Part shown: one piece after another, positions 1 through 8,178 of the stretch
Layout: each line of letters opens with the position of its first letter
Numbering within the stretch: position 1 is the first letter of the stretch
Assembly: GCF_900129965.1 (NCBI RefSeq)
Contig: NZ_FQXM01000021.1
Span: 7,738-71,737 of the forward strand
DNA length: 64,000 nucleotides
Direction: 5' to 3'
Source of the DNA: Clostridium grantii DSM 8605
GTDB taxonomy: Bacteria; Bacillota; Clostridia; Clostridiales; Clostridiaceae
Position numbers and translations under genes: made by a program
Notes under the pieces: generated by a model
Database searches by the model: none
What the model saw: only the letters and a program-made list of their open reading frames with translations
Told to the model about the DNA's origin: nothing

Positions 1-2
1 CT

Positions 3-41
3 TTATCTGTAGATAGCTATGGAGAAATGGAAACACATTAA
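3..41 (+). CDS. C-terminal tail of an unidentified gene (partial)
   Basis: An open frame enters from the left edge and stops at 39-41, giving the last 12 residues LSVDSYGEMETH. The tail resembles the end of tyrosine recombinases, but it is too short to assign. Nothing else of the gene is in the window. Confidence 0.25.
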   Translation, partial: LSVDSYGEMETH

Positions 42-147
42 ATAAGCATAAGAAACTTCATGATAATCTTAAATAACGACTCAACTATATAAAACCGAAA
101 AATCATTTAAAATACCGTATTATTCATAACTGAATTTTACGGTATTT

Positions 148-502
148 TTGCGTTGCAATACAAATTCCTTTAGCTCATTTTTAGCTACCACAGTTAACCG
201 GAGTAATATAAATCTATTAAAAAGTAAAATAAAGCATAATAGAGAAATTCAAGATTCAACAGAGATTAATAACTCAGAAGGAAATTATCCTTTTACAGTG
301 GAGGACCAATATATAGCTTATGAAATTAAAAAAATGCATTAAATAAACTGAGAAAGAGGTTAGTGAATTTCAGCGGGATGTTGGGATTGTGGTTGATGAG
401 GGTGTGGGGGGTTGTTACGTGGGGGAGGGTGTTTGGTTAAAGGTTTATGAGGAGAATCCAAATAAAAATAGAGTGATTATTAGTCTTGATTATAGTGTAT
501 AA
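148..502 (+). pseudogene. Broken gene for a small unknown protein
   Basis: A TTG-started frame (148-342, 64 residues, MRCNTNSFSSFL...) is followed in another frame by a second open stretch (347-502) that reads TEKEVSEFQRDVG and ends NPNKNRVIISLDYSV. The two pieces look like one ancestral protein of about 115 residues split by a frameshift near 340. The second part has no good start codon and is unusually rich in G on this strand (about 375-435). I do not recognise the family. The alternative is two unrelated spurious frames. Confidence 0.35.
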
Positions 503-534
503 TATAAGTAAAGGAATATAGTGGAGATTGGTAG

Positions 535-867
535 GTGAAATTTATGCCATATAATGTGAAGATTGAGTTAGATAATTTATTAAAAGAAATAAATCAAATT
601 TACGATGTAAATTCTATTTATCTGTTTGGATCTTATGCGTATGGAGATCCTAATGAAGATAGTGATTTAGATATATGTGTAGTAACCGATGACAAAAGCA
701 AAAGAAAAATTGAAATCATGAAATTAATAAGAAAATCAATATCTAAAGTGGCAACAATGCCAGTTGATTTATTAGTTTATTATAGTGATGAATTTAATGA
801 AAGAGCTAAATCGGAGTGCACTATGGAACATGAAATTTTACTTCAGGGAGTTAAACTTTATGGATAA
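535..867 (+). CDS. MNT-type minimal nucleotidyltransferase (antitoxin of a HEPN/MNT pair)
   Basis: This 110-residue protein carries the minimal nucleotidyltransferase signature: GSYAYGDPNEDSDLDICV, that is GS followed by DxD for metal and nucleotide binding. Enzymes of this family modify the partner HEPN protein by adding AMP and so neutralise it. The gene overlaps the next frame by 8 bases (stop 865-867, next ATG 860-862), as expected for a translationally coupled toxin-antitoxin pair. The start could be GTG 535, with GGAG 8 bases upstream, or ATG 544, with AGGTG upstream. Both leave the domain intact. Confidence 0.85.
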   Translation: MKFMPYNVKIELDNLLKEINQIYDVNSIYLFGSYAYGDPNEDSDLDICVVTDDKSKRKIEIMKLIRKSISKVATMPVDLLVYYSDEFNERAKSECTMEHEILLQGVKLYG

Positions 868-1243
868 AAAAGAGATAGCTAAAGAATGGTTTGAATTTGC
901 AAAAAGAGATTTAGAGTCAGCTAAGTTTTTAATGAGTATGTATCCAAAGCCATTAGAAATTATATGCTATCATTGTGAACAAAGTGCTGAGAAATATATA
1001 AAAGGGTATCTTATTGCAATTGGAAACAAAGTTGAAAAGACTCATGATTTAGTATTGCTTAATTCTAAATGTAGAGATATAAACTGTAGTTTTAATGAGA
1101 TTGAAGATGATTGCATTGAGCTTGTTCCATATGGAGTGCAAGTTAGATATCCATATCAGTTGGAAGTAAATGAAGATGATGTGAATAGTGCTATTAGTAG
1201 TGCAGAAAGAATAGAAAAATTTATACAAAAAATATTGAGGTAG
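860..1243 (+). CDS. HEPN domain protein (toxin of the MNT/HEPN pair)
   Basis: This 127-residue all-helical protein (MDKKEIAKEWFEFAKRDL...) has the HEPN core, including HCEQSAEKYIKGYL and the later VRYPYQ segment. HEPN toxins are RNases or RNA binders inhibited by their MNT partner. The usual RX4-6H RNase motif is not obvious: VRYP stands where RxxxxH is often seen, so this may be a COG2250-type member whose nuclease activity is uncertain. ATG 860 was chosen because the longer frame from 785 would lie inside the MNT gene. A hairpin terminator overlaps the stop codon. Confidence 0.85.
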   Translation: MDKKEIAKEWFEFAKRDLESAKFLMSMYPKPLEIICYHCEQSAEKYIKGYLIAIGNKVEKTHDLVLLNSKCRDINCSFNEIEDDCIELVPYGVQVRYPYQLEVNEDDVNSAISSAERIEKFIQKILR

Positions 1244-1262
1244 TCAACTATGACTACCTTTA
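1239..1262 (+). terminator. Terminator after the MNT/HEPN pair
   Basis: A perfect 8-bp stem (GGTAGTCA/TGACTACC) with a 4-base loop is followed by T-rich sequence. It starts within the HEPN stop codon. Confidence 0.7.
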
Positions 1263-1311
1263 ATTTTGTTTGTTTTACGGGCACCTAGAAAGGAAGGATT
1301 GATTGTGGGTA

Positions 1312-1569
1312 TTTAGCAAGTTCGTCGGCAACCCTCCTCACTAGAGTAACTGTGACTTGTTAAAAAATGGTATTAAAATAAATTTCGTACACTTGATTTT
1401 TAAATGATTCCTAAGACATCTACATCAAGAAAATCTTATGTCAATTTTAACTAACCAATGAATAATAAAAAAATACATTTACGCTCCAGTAAAACAAAAA
1501 AACTCCTTTAATTATTCGTTATAATTCAAATAATTAAAGGAGTTTTTAGCAGCGGAGATTGTTCGTATC
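1312..1569. repeat. 258-bp direct repeat, left copy
   Basis: This block recurs at 2804-3061 with a constant offset of 1492 bases. I see only two differences (TGTCAATT/TGTGAATT and GCAGCGG/GCAGCAG). It contains a long hairpin (1501-1547, AACTCCTTTAATTATT with its inverted copy) that looks like a terminator. The two copies bracket the Rpn-family gene at 1697-2707. Confidence 0.92.
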
Positions 1570-1570
1570 T

Positions 1571-1611
1571 AGCAAAACAAAATTGTGGTTTTATTACAAT
1601 TTTGTTTTGCT
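1571..1611. repeat. Palindrome with 16-bp arms (variant of a dispersed family)
   Basis: Arms AGCAAAACAAAATTGT and ACAATTTTGTTTTGCT are separated by 9 bases. It resembles the palindromes at 3388, 54659, 58681 and 61244, which have AGCAACAAAAATTG arms. It follows the left direct repeat at once and could act as a terminator or be a small mobile palindrome. Confidence 0.6.
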
Positions 1612-1630
1612 CTCAGGTTATTAAAAAGAA

Positions 1631-1660
1631 TTGTGTAATTGTATTTAAATTTGGTATAAT
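1631..1660 (+). promoter_or_regulatory. Putative sigma-A promoter of the Rpn-family gene
   Basis: A perfect TATAAT (-10) lies at 1655-1660, with a weak -35 TTGTGT at 1631-1636 and an 18-base spacer. The ribosome site AAGGATGTGA at 1681 follows. A near copy of this promoter and leader occurs at about 47866-47960 without an intact gene. Confidence 0.5.
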
Positions 1661-1696
1661 ATAAAGTGAAAAACTTACAAAAGGATGTGAGCACTT

Positions 1697-2707
1697 TTGG
1701 CTAAAAAGCACGACTTCGACGCAGCCTGGAAAACCATATTAGAAGCTTTTGAAGTAGAAATAGTAGAATTACTTTTTCCAGAATTATTTGATGAGATAAA
1801 TTGGGAACTAGGCACAGAATCCTTAGATAAAGAATTACAAGAAATTCAAAAGGAAATTTTTGATAAGGATAGTAGTGAAAGAATAATATCAGATAAAATT
1901 ATAAAGGTTAGGCTAAAGGATAAAGGGAGTAAAATACTATTTATACATGTGGAAGTGCAAAGTTATAGTAGTGGATACAAAATTTTCGGAGAGAGAATGT
2001 TTAGGTATTTCTATAGGATTTGGGATAAGTTCAGATATAAATACGAAGATACATCAGAAATAGTAGCAGCGGCTATATACACATATAAAGGGGAACGTGG
2101 AAAAGACAAACGATATATATATAGATTGCCAGAGATAGAAAGAGATATACTTGTGTATAATTTTAAAACTATTGACGTAGAAAAAATCAAACTTGAAAAT
2201 ATAAATGATGATAATCCGTTAAAATTAGTATTCAAAATGGCTCAAAGATTACTTGAAATAGGCGTTACTGATGAAGAAAAATATAAAACTAAAATAGAGC
2301 TAGCAGAAGAATTAAAAAATTATCATAAAGTAAAAAACAATGAACAAATAAGAGCGTTGGTAGATTTCTTAGAGTACTTATTTTTAATTGAAGATCCAGA
2401 TTTAGAAAGTAAATATGAAGAATATAAAAAATTAAATGGGGGTGTATTTAAGTTGACAATTGATGATATAAGGAAAATACACTATGAGCAAAAAGGTAGA
2501 GAAGAAGGTAGAGAAGAAGGTAGAGAAGAGGGGGCAATTTTAGCAAGAAGAGAAGATATTTTAGAGAACTTAAATGAGATAGGCCGGGTTAATGATGACA
2601 TAATTAAAATGGTAAATGAAGAGAGTGATATTGAAACTTTAAGAAAGTGGTTAAAAGTTTCTATAGTAGCAGAGAATTTACAGGACTTTATAGATAAAAT
2701 AAAATAG
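1697..2707 (+). CDS. Rpn-family PD-(D/E)XK nuclease / recombination-promoting protein
   Basis: This 336-residue protein belongs to the Rpn (YhgA-like, PDDEXK_2) family of DNA nucleases linked to RecA-independent horizontal gene transfer and, in some cases, phage defence. Visible nuclease residues are D66 (SDKIIKVRL) and E86-x-Q88 (FIHVEVQS). The C-terminal part has a repeated EEGREEGREEG charged stretch near residue 270, typical of these proteins. TTG 1697 is the start, 7-8 bases after AAGGATGTGA. The gene sits alone between the 258-bp direct repeats, suggesting a cassette moved or duplicated as a unit. Confidence 0.85.
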   Translation: MAKKHDFDAAWKTILEAFEVEIVELLFPELFDEINWELGTESLDKELQEIQKEIFDKDSSERIISDKIIKVRLKDKGSKILFIHVEVQSYSSGYKIFGERMFRYFYRIWDKFRYKYEDTSEIVAAAIYTYKGERGKDKRYIYRLPEIERDILVYNFKTIDVEKIKLENINDDNPLKLVFKMAQRLLEIGVTDEEKYKTKIELAEELKNYHKVKNNEQIRALVDFLEYLFLIEDPDLESKYEEYKKLNGGVFKLTIDDIRKIHYEQKGREEGREEGREEGAILARREDILENLNEIGRVNDDIIKMVNEESDIETLRKWLKVSIVAENLQDFIDKIK

Positions 2708-2803
2708 TTTCACTAGAATCCAGCAAAAGTGGGAGTTAGCATGCAAAATATTCCAGGTTTAGCCAGGACCACAGGGATGTAATATTTTCCAGGAACAAGC
2801 TAT

Positions 2804-3061
2804 TTTAGCAAGTTCGTCGGCAACCCTCCTCACTAGAGTAACTGTGACTTGTTAAAAAATGGTATTAAAATAAATTTCGTACACTTGATTTTTAAATGAT
2901 TCCTAAGACATCTACATCAAGAAAATCTTATGTGAATTTTAACTAACCAATGAATAATAAAAAAATACATTTACGCTCCAGTAAAACAAAAAAACTCCTT
3001 TAATTATTCGTTATAATTCAAATAATTAAAGGAGTTTTTAGCAGCAGAGATTGTTCGTATC
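2804..3061. repeat. 258-bp direct repeat, right copy
   Basis: Near-identical partner of 1312-1569, in the same orientation. It carries the same terminator-like hairpin (2993-3039). The sequence after 3061 differs from that after the left copy, so the repeat boundary is sharp. Confidence 0.92.
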
Positions 3062-3387
3062 AATACCAATCTCTGTAAGGTCACAGCTACCTTACAAAAA
3101 CTGGAACAGTTTTTGTTGCTATTAATGCTGATGGAATAGTTGGAACTCCAGGAGAATTATTATCTTGTAATATGTTTGCGTATTGTGGCAATAATCGTGT
3201 GCCTAGAATAAAGCACTCATAACTAACCGGGGTAGGACCGGTAGTAAGAAAAGGTAGTACTTACTTAGCTAGGATGGAGGCATGGAAAGAAATTGAAATG
3301 TCTAAGCCTATCGACAAAAATCTGGGTAAGCCAGGTGAGCAACTTAGAAGGCTGTAATGAGAATGAACATATATGTAGCCTCGTAAT

Positions 3388-3424
3388 AGCAACAAAAATT
3401 GCTCATTTTATTTACAATTTTTGT
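3388..3424. repeat. Palindromic repeat (right arm shortened)
   Basis: Left arm AGCAACAAAAATTG and right arm CAATTTTTGT, the latter lacking its last four bases, enclose GCTCATTTTATTTA. It lies 13 bases before the start of the inner group II intron. Related copies are at 54659, 58681 and 61244; half-like versions are at 3096-3120 and 7494-7519. Confidence 0.7.
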
Positions 3425-4424
3425 AATAGGTCTGACCGTGCGCCAAGATAGGGCACAATGTATAACGGGTGGGAATCCCGTATGGTAAAGCTTAACCAGC
3501 AGCCATTAGCGAGTCTTGAGTTGGTTGGGGCGACCCAAAGGGCTAAGCGTAGATAGTAAACATGTGGGCCATAAGCCGAATGAGGTTGAAGCTGAAAGCT
3601 CCGAAATCCCAAACGATAAGGTCGATATGTTGGTCTGTATAGAAGACAGTACTAAATTATTCAACATGGTGAGAATGGTTTAGCTTATCCGGAGTCGTGG
3701 GGCATGGCACGCATGATATTGTTACATTGTGTTAACTTGGGAGAACTCAACTATTCTCATGAAAATGAGTATGAAGGACAAGTTTAAAATTCGAGGAATT
3801 CAAAAGATAGTTGAGTAGTCGGACTACATCATATTGTGCGACTTGAAAGTTGCAATTAGAATTGTACATGAGTACTACCACATCCATCCCGTGGTATTCC
3901 TACCGATAAGTGCCTAGTAAGTAATGAATGGTGCAAAGCAATCGGAACAATGCGAAAACAATAGTATTCACAACTATTCTATTGCTAGGAAAAGATGTGC
4001 ATGGTTAACAAATGTGAATTGCCGTAAGAGCCGTCAGTAATAAAAGGTGAAATGTGAATGATACACCTTAACCAAAATGGTACGAGGTCAGGGACACAGT
4101 AATTAGTATGGTACTGTGTTGGGAAGGACAGAGAACCTCCGGTTTATAGGCAGAACCTAAACACATCATAATTATTTTAATTGCGGAACAAGGTAAACCT
4201 TATGTGCTCCTGAGCAGGTAGGCAAATCGCAAGAGATGCACAATGCACAGAAGGTAGAGGATACTGGAAAAAGCGAAAGTCTTAGTGTAATGCTGAGGAT
4301 AGGGATTCAAAATTTGTCTCACTTGAAAGAGGGCAGACTTCCAGTGCGTATCAATTACATGAAAGATAAGGAATCTATGAATACATCAGGTTCAAAGACA
4401 CGAAAGTGAGGACAATGTAGACGT

Positions 4425-5888
4425 ATGGAAATTAGATGGAGTCAAATAGACTGGAATCAAGCAGAAGAATACATTAATAGACTACAAATCAGGATTGTAA
4501 AGGCAACATTGGAGAATAAATGGAGATTGATTAAAAGACTTCAGTATTTATTGACTCACTCATTCTACGCAAAAGCAATAGCTGTAAAAAGAGTGGTGAC
4601 AAACAAAGGAAAGAACACACCAGGAATTGATGGTGTATTATGGAAAACTGATGGGGAGAAGATAGCAGCAATACAAAAACTTGAGGTAAGTTCGTACCAT
4701 GCAAGCCCTCTTAAAAGAATATATATTGAGAAGTTTGGAAAGAAAGAAAAACGACCACTTGGTATACCAAATATCAAAGATAGGGCTATGCAAGCACTAC
4801 AGCTAGTGGCTTTAGAACCAGTGGCTGAAACTACAGCTGATCGGATATCCTTTGGTTTTCGTCGGTACAGGAGTCCAGTGGAAGCACGAGAGTATGGATT
4901 TAGAATACTCAGTTGGAAGCATTCCCCACAATGGATATTAGAAGGTGACATAAAAAGTTGTTTTGACAAAATCAGCCATGAATGGATGATGGAAAACATT
5001 CCAACTGATAAAAGAATATTGAAAGAATTCATGAAGTGTGGATATGTATATGATAGACAATTATTTCCTACCAATGAAGGTTCGCCGCAAGGTGGGGTCA
5101 TCTCACCAACTTTTGCGAATATGACATTGGACGGATTGGAACCGATGATATTGGCTAAATATTGGGCTAACAAAAAAGGAGTCATCAATGTAAGACACAA
5201 TAGTCATAAAGTGCACGTAGTGCGTTTTGCTGATGACTTTGTGGTAACGGCAAATAGTAAAGAAGCGCTTGAAGATATCAAAGATATGATTATTGAATTT
5301 CTTGGACACCGAGGATTAGAACTTTCTGCGGAAAAGACAGTCATAACGCATATCAATGATGGATTCGACTTCTTAGGCTGGAACTTCCGCAAGTTCAATG
5401 GGAAACTGATTATCAAACCATCAACTAAATCCATCAATAAAGTAACTAGAACTATAAGTGAGTTAATCCGTAACAGTAAAACTGTTCCACAGGAACAACT
5501 AATATATAGGATTAATGAGATAACTAAAGGGTGGGCCAACTATCATCACTCAGTATGTTCAAAAAGCACATTTGCACTCATGGACAATAGGATATGGGAA
5601 ATGTTGTGGAGATGGGCGAAGAGAAGGCATCCGAATAAAAGTAAGCACTGGATTAAAGAAAAATATTGGAAAGAACACAAAGGCAGAAAATGGTGCTTTA
5701 GAACGGATGAAAATATACTTTTTCTAATGTGTGATATGCCTATAGTTAGAATCAATCAGATTTCACTGAATAAAAATCCATTCTTAGATAAAGGTTATTT
5801 TGAAGAACGTGCAAAAAAGAATAGATATAATCGAAAAAAAGCCATTTATTCCAATCGAGCTGCACAAATAGGATACTATGTGTTATAG
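4425..5888 (+). CDS. ltrA: Group II intron reverse transcriptase/maturase (inner intron)
   Basis: This 487-residue intron-encoded protein has the N-terminal RT0-like region (IDWNQAEEYINRLQ), the TPGIDG and RPLGIP blocks, and the catalytic VRFADDFVV motif (FADD) near residue 268, followed by GFDFLGWNF and a maturase (X) domain. The C-terminal 90 residues (WAKRRHPNKSKHWI...) form the group II maturase-specific tail; no HNH endonuclease is obvious. Such proteins bind their intron RNA, assist splicing and copy it into DNA. The reading frame is complete, so the intron is potentially active. The N-terminal style suggests a chloroplast-like class. Confidence 0.93.
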   Translation: MEIRWSQIDWNQAEEYINRLQIRIVKATLENKWRLIKRLQYLLTHSFYAKAIAVKRVVTNKGKNTPGIDGVLWKTDGEKIAAIQKLEVSSYHASPLKRIYIEKFGKKEKRPLGIPNIKDRAMQALQLVALEPVAETTADRISFGFRRYRSPVEAREYGFRILSWKHSPQWILEGDIKSCFDKISHEWMMENIPTDKRILKEFMKCGYVYDRQLFPTNEGSPQGGVISPTFANMTLDGLEPMILAKYWANKKGVINVRHNSHKVHVVRFADDFVVTANSKEALEDIKDMIIEFLGHRGLELSAEKTVITHINDGFDFLGWNFRKFNGKLIIKPSTKSINKVTRTISELIRNSKTVPQEQLIYRINEITKGWANYHHSVCSKSTFALMDNRIWEMLWRWAKRRHPNKSKHWIKEKYWKEHKGRKWCFRTDENILFLMCDMPIVRINQISLNKNPFLDKGYFEERAKKNRYNRKKAIYSNRAAQIGYYVL

Positions 5889-5894
5889 ATACGT

Positions 5895-5928
5895 GAGCGG
5901 AATGCGGTGAAAGTCGCACGTTCCGTTC
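5895..5928 (+). ncRNA. Group II intron domain V (inner intron)
   Basis: The GAGCGGAATGCGGTGAAAGT stem with its GAAA tetraloop and the CGCACGTTCCGTTC return strand is the catalytic domain V, placed 6 bases after the maturase stop codon. Domain VI follows at 5932-5966. Confidence 0.9.
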
Positions 5929-6064
5929 TTTGGGGAGGGGTAGACCGTAAGGAATACTCCTTACCCGACACTAATGAAACAGAGTAATGTCTGCGGAGGG
6001 AAGGATGTAGCATATTATCACCCTAGAAAAGGGAAACACTACTTCACACAGAGGAGGAATAATA

Positions 6065-7414
6065 GTGTATACAAAACTCAATAGGATAGCAGAAATAGCT
6101 AAAGAAAATCCCAACATGCAATTTACTTCATTAATGCATCTTATCGATAAAGAAATGCTGTTAAATTGTCATAAAGAACTTAAGCCGAAAAAGGCTGCAG
6201 GTATTGATGAAGTAACTAAAGCAGAATATGAAAACAATCTAGATAGGAATATTGAAAATCTTTTAGAGCGAATGAAAACACTTAAATACAAACCAAAGCC
6301 AGTTAGGAGGACATATATACCCAAGGTAGGTTCTAACAAGAAAAGACCATTAGGGATTCCGTCTTATGAGGATAAAATTGTTCAATTAGCTATAAATAAG
6401 GTTATAAGTTCAATCTATGAACAAGACTTTTTGGATAGCTCATTTGGATTTAGAGCTAACAGAAGTGCTCATGATGCAATTAAGATTTTAGATGTATATT
6501 TAAGTAGAAGAAATATCAACTTTGTTGTGGATGCAGATATTAAAGGATTCTTTGATAATGTTGACCATAAATGGATGATGAAATTTCTTCAACATAGAAT
6601 AAAAGATAAGAACTTACTTAGATATATAGGAAGATTTCTTAATGCTGGAGTATTAGAAGATGGTAAATTTTACAAAGCATACAATGGAACTCCTCAAGGT
6701 GGGCTTGTCTCACCAACTCTTGGGAATATATATCTTCACTATGTATTGGATTTATGGTTTGAGAAAGTAGTGAGGAAATGGTGTAAAGGCGAAGCCTACA
6801 TCGTACGCTACGCGGACGATTTTGTTTGCTGTTTTCAATATGAAAGTGATGCGCAAGCATTTTATAGAACGCTAAAGAAAAGATTAGCTAAGTTCAATTT
6901 AGAAATAGCTGAAGATAAAACTAAGATTGTATATTTCGGAAAGAAAGCATACTTTGACAGAAAATTTGGGAGAATACAAAAGAATCATCAGCCGAAAACC
7001 TTTGATTTTCTGGGATTTACTCATTATTGTAGTTGCAGACAAAACGGGAGTTTTAGAGTTAAACGGAAAACTAGTAGCAAGAAATTTCGAGCTAGTTTAA
7101 AGAAAGTAAAAGATTGGATAAGATTAAATATGCATACTTCTATAGAGATATTGATGAAGAATCTAAATAGAAAACTATTAGGATATTTTAGGTATTATGG
7201 TGTCACAGATAATTCTATAAGTTTAAATAAATTTAGAGACTGTGTGCAAAGAATACTATATAAAATTCTAAATAGAAGAAGTCAGGTTAAAAGTTTAAAT
7301 TGGGATAAATACACACTTTTTAAGAGAATCCATAAGACTCAGAACTATAAAATATATGTAAATATATTTGAGTTAAGAAAAGAAATTAGCTATATTATGC
7401 AAATGGTAATATGA
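6065..7414 (+). CDS. ltrA: Group II intron reverse transcriptase/maturase (outer intron)
   Basis: This 449-residue protein has AAGIDEVTK, RPLGIPSYEDKIVQ, SFGFRANRSAHDAI, GTPQGGLVSP and the catalytic VRYADDFVC (YADD) block, then FDFLGFTHYC and a short maturase domain. There is no HNH endonuclease. The start is GTG 6065 with GAGGAGG upstream. It is clearly a different lineage from the 487-residue protein next to it, which supports two separate introns rather than a duplication. The frame is intact, but its intron RNA is interrupted by the inner intron, so splicing would need the inner intron removed first. Confidence 0.93.
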   Translation: MYTKLNRIAEIAKENPNMQFTSLMHLIDKEMLLNCHKELKPKKAAGIDEVTKAEYENNLDRNIENLLERMKTLKYKPKPVRRTYIPKVGSNKKRPLGIPSYEDKIVQLAINKVISSIYEQDFLDSSFGFRANRSAHDAIKILDVYLSRRNINFVVDADIKGFFDNVDHKWMMKFLQHRIKDKNLLRYIGRFLNAGVLEDGKFYKAYNGTPQGGLVSPTLGNIYLHYVLDLWFEKVVRKWCKGEAYIVRYADDFVCCFQYESDAQAFYRTLKKRLAKFNLEIAEDKTKIVYFGKKAYFDRKFGRIQKNHQPKTFDFLGFTHYCSCRQNGSFRVKRKTSSKKFRASLKKVKDWIRLNMHTSIEILMKNLNRKLLGYFRYYGVTDNSISLNKFRDCVQRILYKILNRRSQVKSLNWDKYTLFKRIHKTQNYKIYVNIFELRKEISYIMQMVI

Positions 7415-7415
7415 A

Positions 7416-7448
7416 GAGCCGGATGCGGGAAATCTGCAAGTCCGGTTC
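7416..7448 (+). ncRNA. Group II intron domain V (outer intron)
   Basis: GAGCCGGATGCGGGAAATCT and the return strand GCAAGTCCGGTTC form the domain V hairpin with a GAAA loop. Domain VI (about 7454-7485) and the intron 3' end GAC at 7488 follow. Confidence 0.88.
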
Positions 7449-7489
7449 TGTTAGGGGTACGGGAAGGTGACTTCCCTATCTACTCGACC

Positions 7490-7831
7490 CTTACAAAAAC
7501 TGGAATAGTTTTTGTTGCTCTCAATGGTTGGCTTTCAACTACAGGAACTGGCTTTTGGGGATTGATTATACTTATGACTTGGCAGATGTCGGGATATATT
7601 ATGATAATATATATTGCATATATTCAGGGAATACCACGTTCTTTAGTAGAAGCTTCAGAAATCGACGGGGCTAATAGCTTTGAAAGGTTTAGATATATTA
7701 TTTTTCCTTTAATTGCACCAGCTTTCACAGTAAGTATGTTTTTAACTCTTTCCAATTCTTTTAAAATATTTGACCAAAATGTTGCTCTGACTGCAGGTGC
7801 ACCTTATAATTCCACAGTGGTGAAAGAATGA
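7490..7831 (+). pseudogene. Sugar ABC transporter permease fragment (MalF/UgpA-like)
   Basis: Reading from 7490 gives LTKTGIVFVALNGWLSTTGT, then WQMSGYIMIIYIAYIQGIPR and the signature loop EASEIDGANSFERFRYIIFP (EAA-loop type), the contact site for the ATPase. This is the C-terminal half of a carbohydrate ABC permease. The N-terminal half is missing, and the end (about GAPYNSTVV) stops short of the last membrane helix and runs into an alpha-glucosidase remnant. It lies directly after the outer group II intron. Confidence 0.8.
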
Positions 7832-7966
7832 GTAGTATATCAAATTTACTCTAAAAGTTTTTATGTTAGTAATGGAGATGGAATTGGAGACATTAAAGGG
7901 GTAATCAAAAAGTAGATTATTTAAAAGAGCTGAGAATTTTGTATTAAAAACATACGAAGCTAGAGT
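7814..7966 (+). pseudogene. N-terminal fragment of a GH13 alpha-glucosidase/amylase
   Basis: After the permease fragment the frame reads KE-stop-VVYQIYSKSFYVSNGDGIGD and then IKGVIKK, with VDYLKEL one frame over. This matches the start of oligo-1,6-glucosidase-type GH13 enzymes (WWKE.VVYQIYPRSF..SNGDGIGDL.GI..KLDYL). It has an in-frame TGA and a frameshift and then ends. The permease tail and the enzyme head abut, so a deletion removed the sequence between two genes of one sugar-uptake operon. Confidence 0.75.
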
Positions 7967-7998
7967 GTATAATATTAATTAGAAAATTCATTGTTGAG

Positions 7999-8039
7999 AC
8001 TGTAAATAGATTTGAAAAAATTTATTTACAGTTTTTTTA
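7999..8039 (+). terminator. Hairpin terminator
   Basis: ACTGTAAATA pairs with TATTTACAGT around an A/T loop and is followed by seven T residues. It closes the decayed sugar locus. Confidence 0.75.
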
Positions 8040-8178
8040 TTGTATAGGAGAAAAAGATAGAAAATAGATGGATAGTGGTTGCTTAGAAGATTCAGTAAAT
8101 ACATTATTTTTTTTTTGGATAAACTAACATTATGTGTAATTAGACTAGTGATAAGCTGTAAGATTGGGGGTGAATATT

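Larger units (their letters stand above)
3438..5969 (+). mobile_element. Inner group II intron (complete)
   Basis: It begins GTGCGCCAAGATAGGGCAC, a typical start for chloroplast-like (CL) bacterial group II introns, and ends with domain V (5895-5928) and a domain VI hairpin closing in TTACCCGAC at 5969. The roughly 980 bases before the maturase are dense in short inverted repeats, as expected for ribozyme domains I-IV. Its reverse transcriptase is at 4425-5888. Both ends and the maturase look intact, so it may still be mobile. It lies inside the 5' half of the outer intron, just after a terminator-like palindrome. Confidence 0.85.
3197..7488 (+). mobile_element. Outer group II intron, interrupted by a second intron
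   Basis: The 5' end is GTGTGCC at 3197, matching the GUGYG intron start. The 3' part has a clear domain V (7416-7448) and a domain VI hairpin ending in GAC at 7488. Its maturase is the 449-residue protein at 6065-7414. Removing the second intron (3438-5969) leaves about 1.76 kb, a size seen for compact bacterial group II introns, with only about 410 bases of ribozyme outside the maturase. The 5' boundary is less certain than the 3' one. The downstream exon is the decayed sugar-permease gene. Confidence 0.6.

Noticed and set aside
1571..1611. CRISPR repeat
   Set aside because: Copies of the palindrome are dispersed over 60 kb with no spacer spacing, so this is not a CRISPR array.
3412..3612. 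Minus-strand frame of 66 residues
   Set aside because: It lies inside the inner group II intron's ribozyme domains; such frames arise by chance in structured RNA.
4565..5200. Long minus-strand frame (211 residues) opposite the maturase
   Set aside because: Shadow of the 4425-5888 gene; no start signal or family features.
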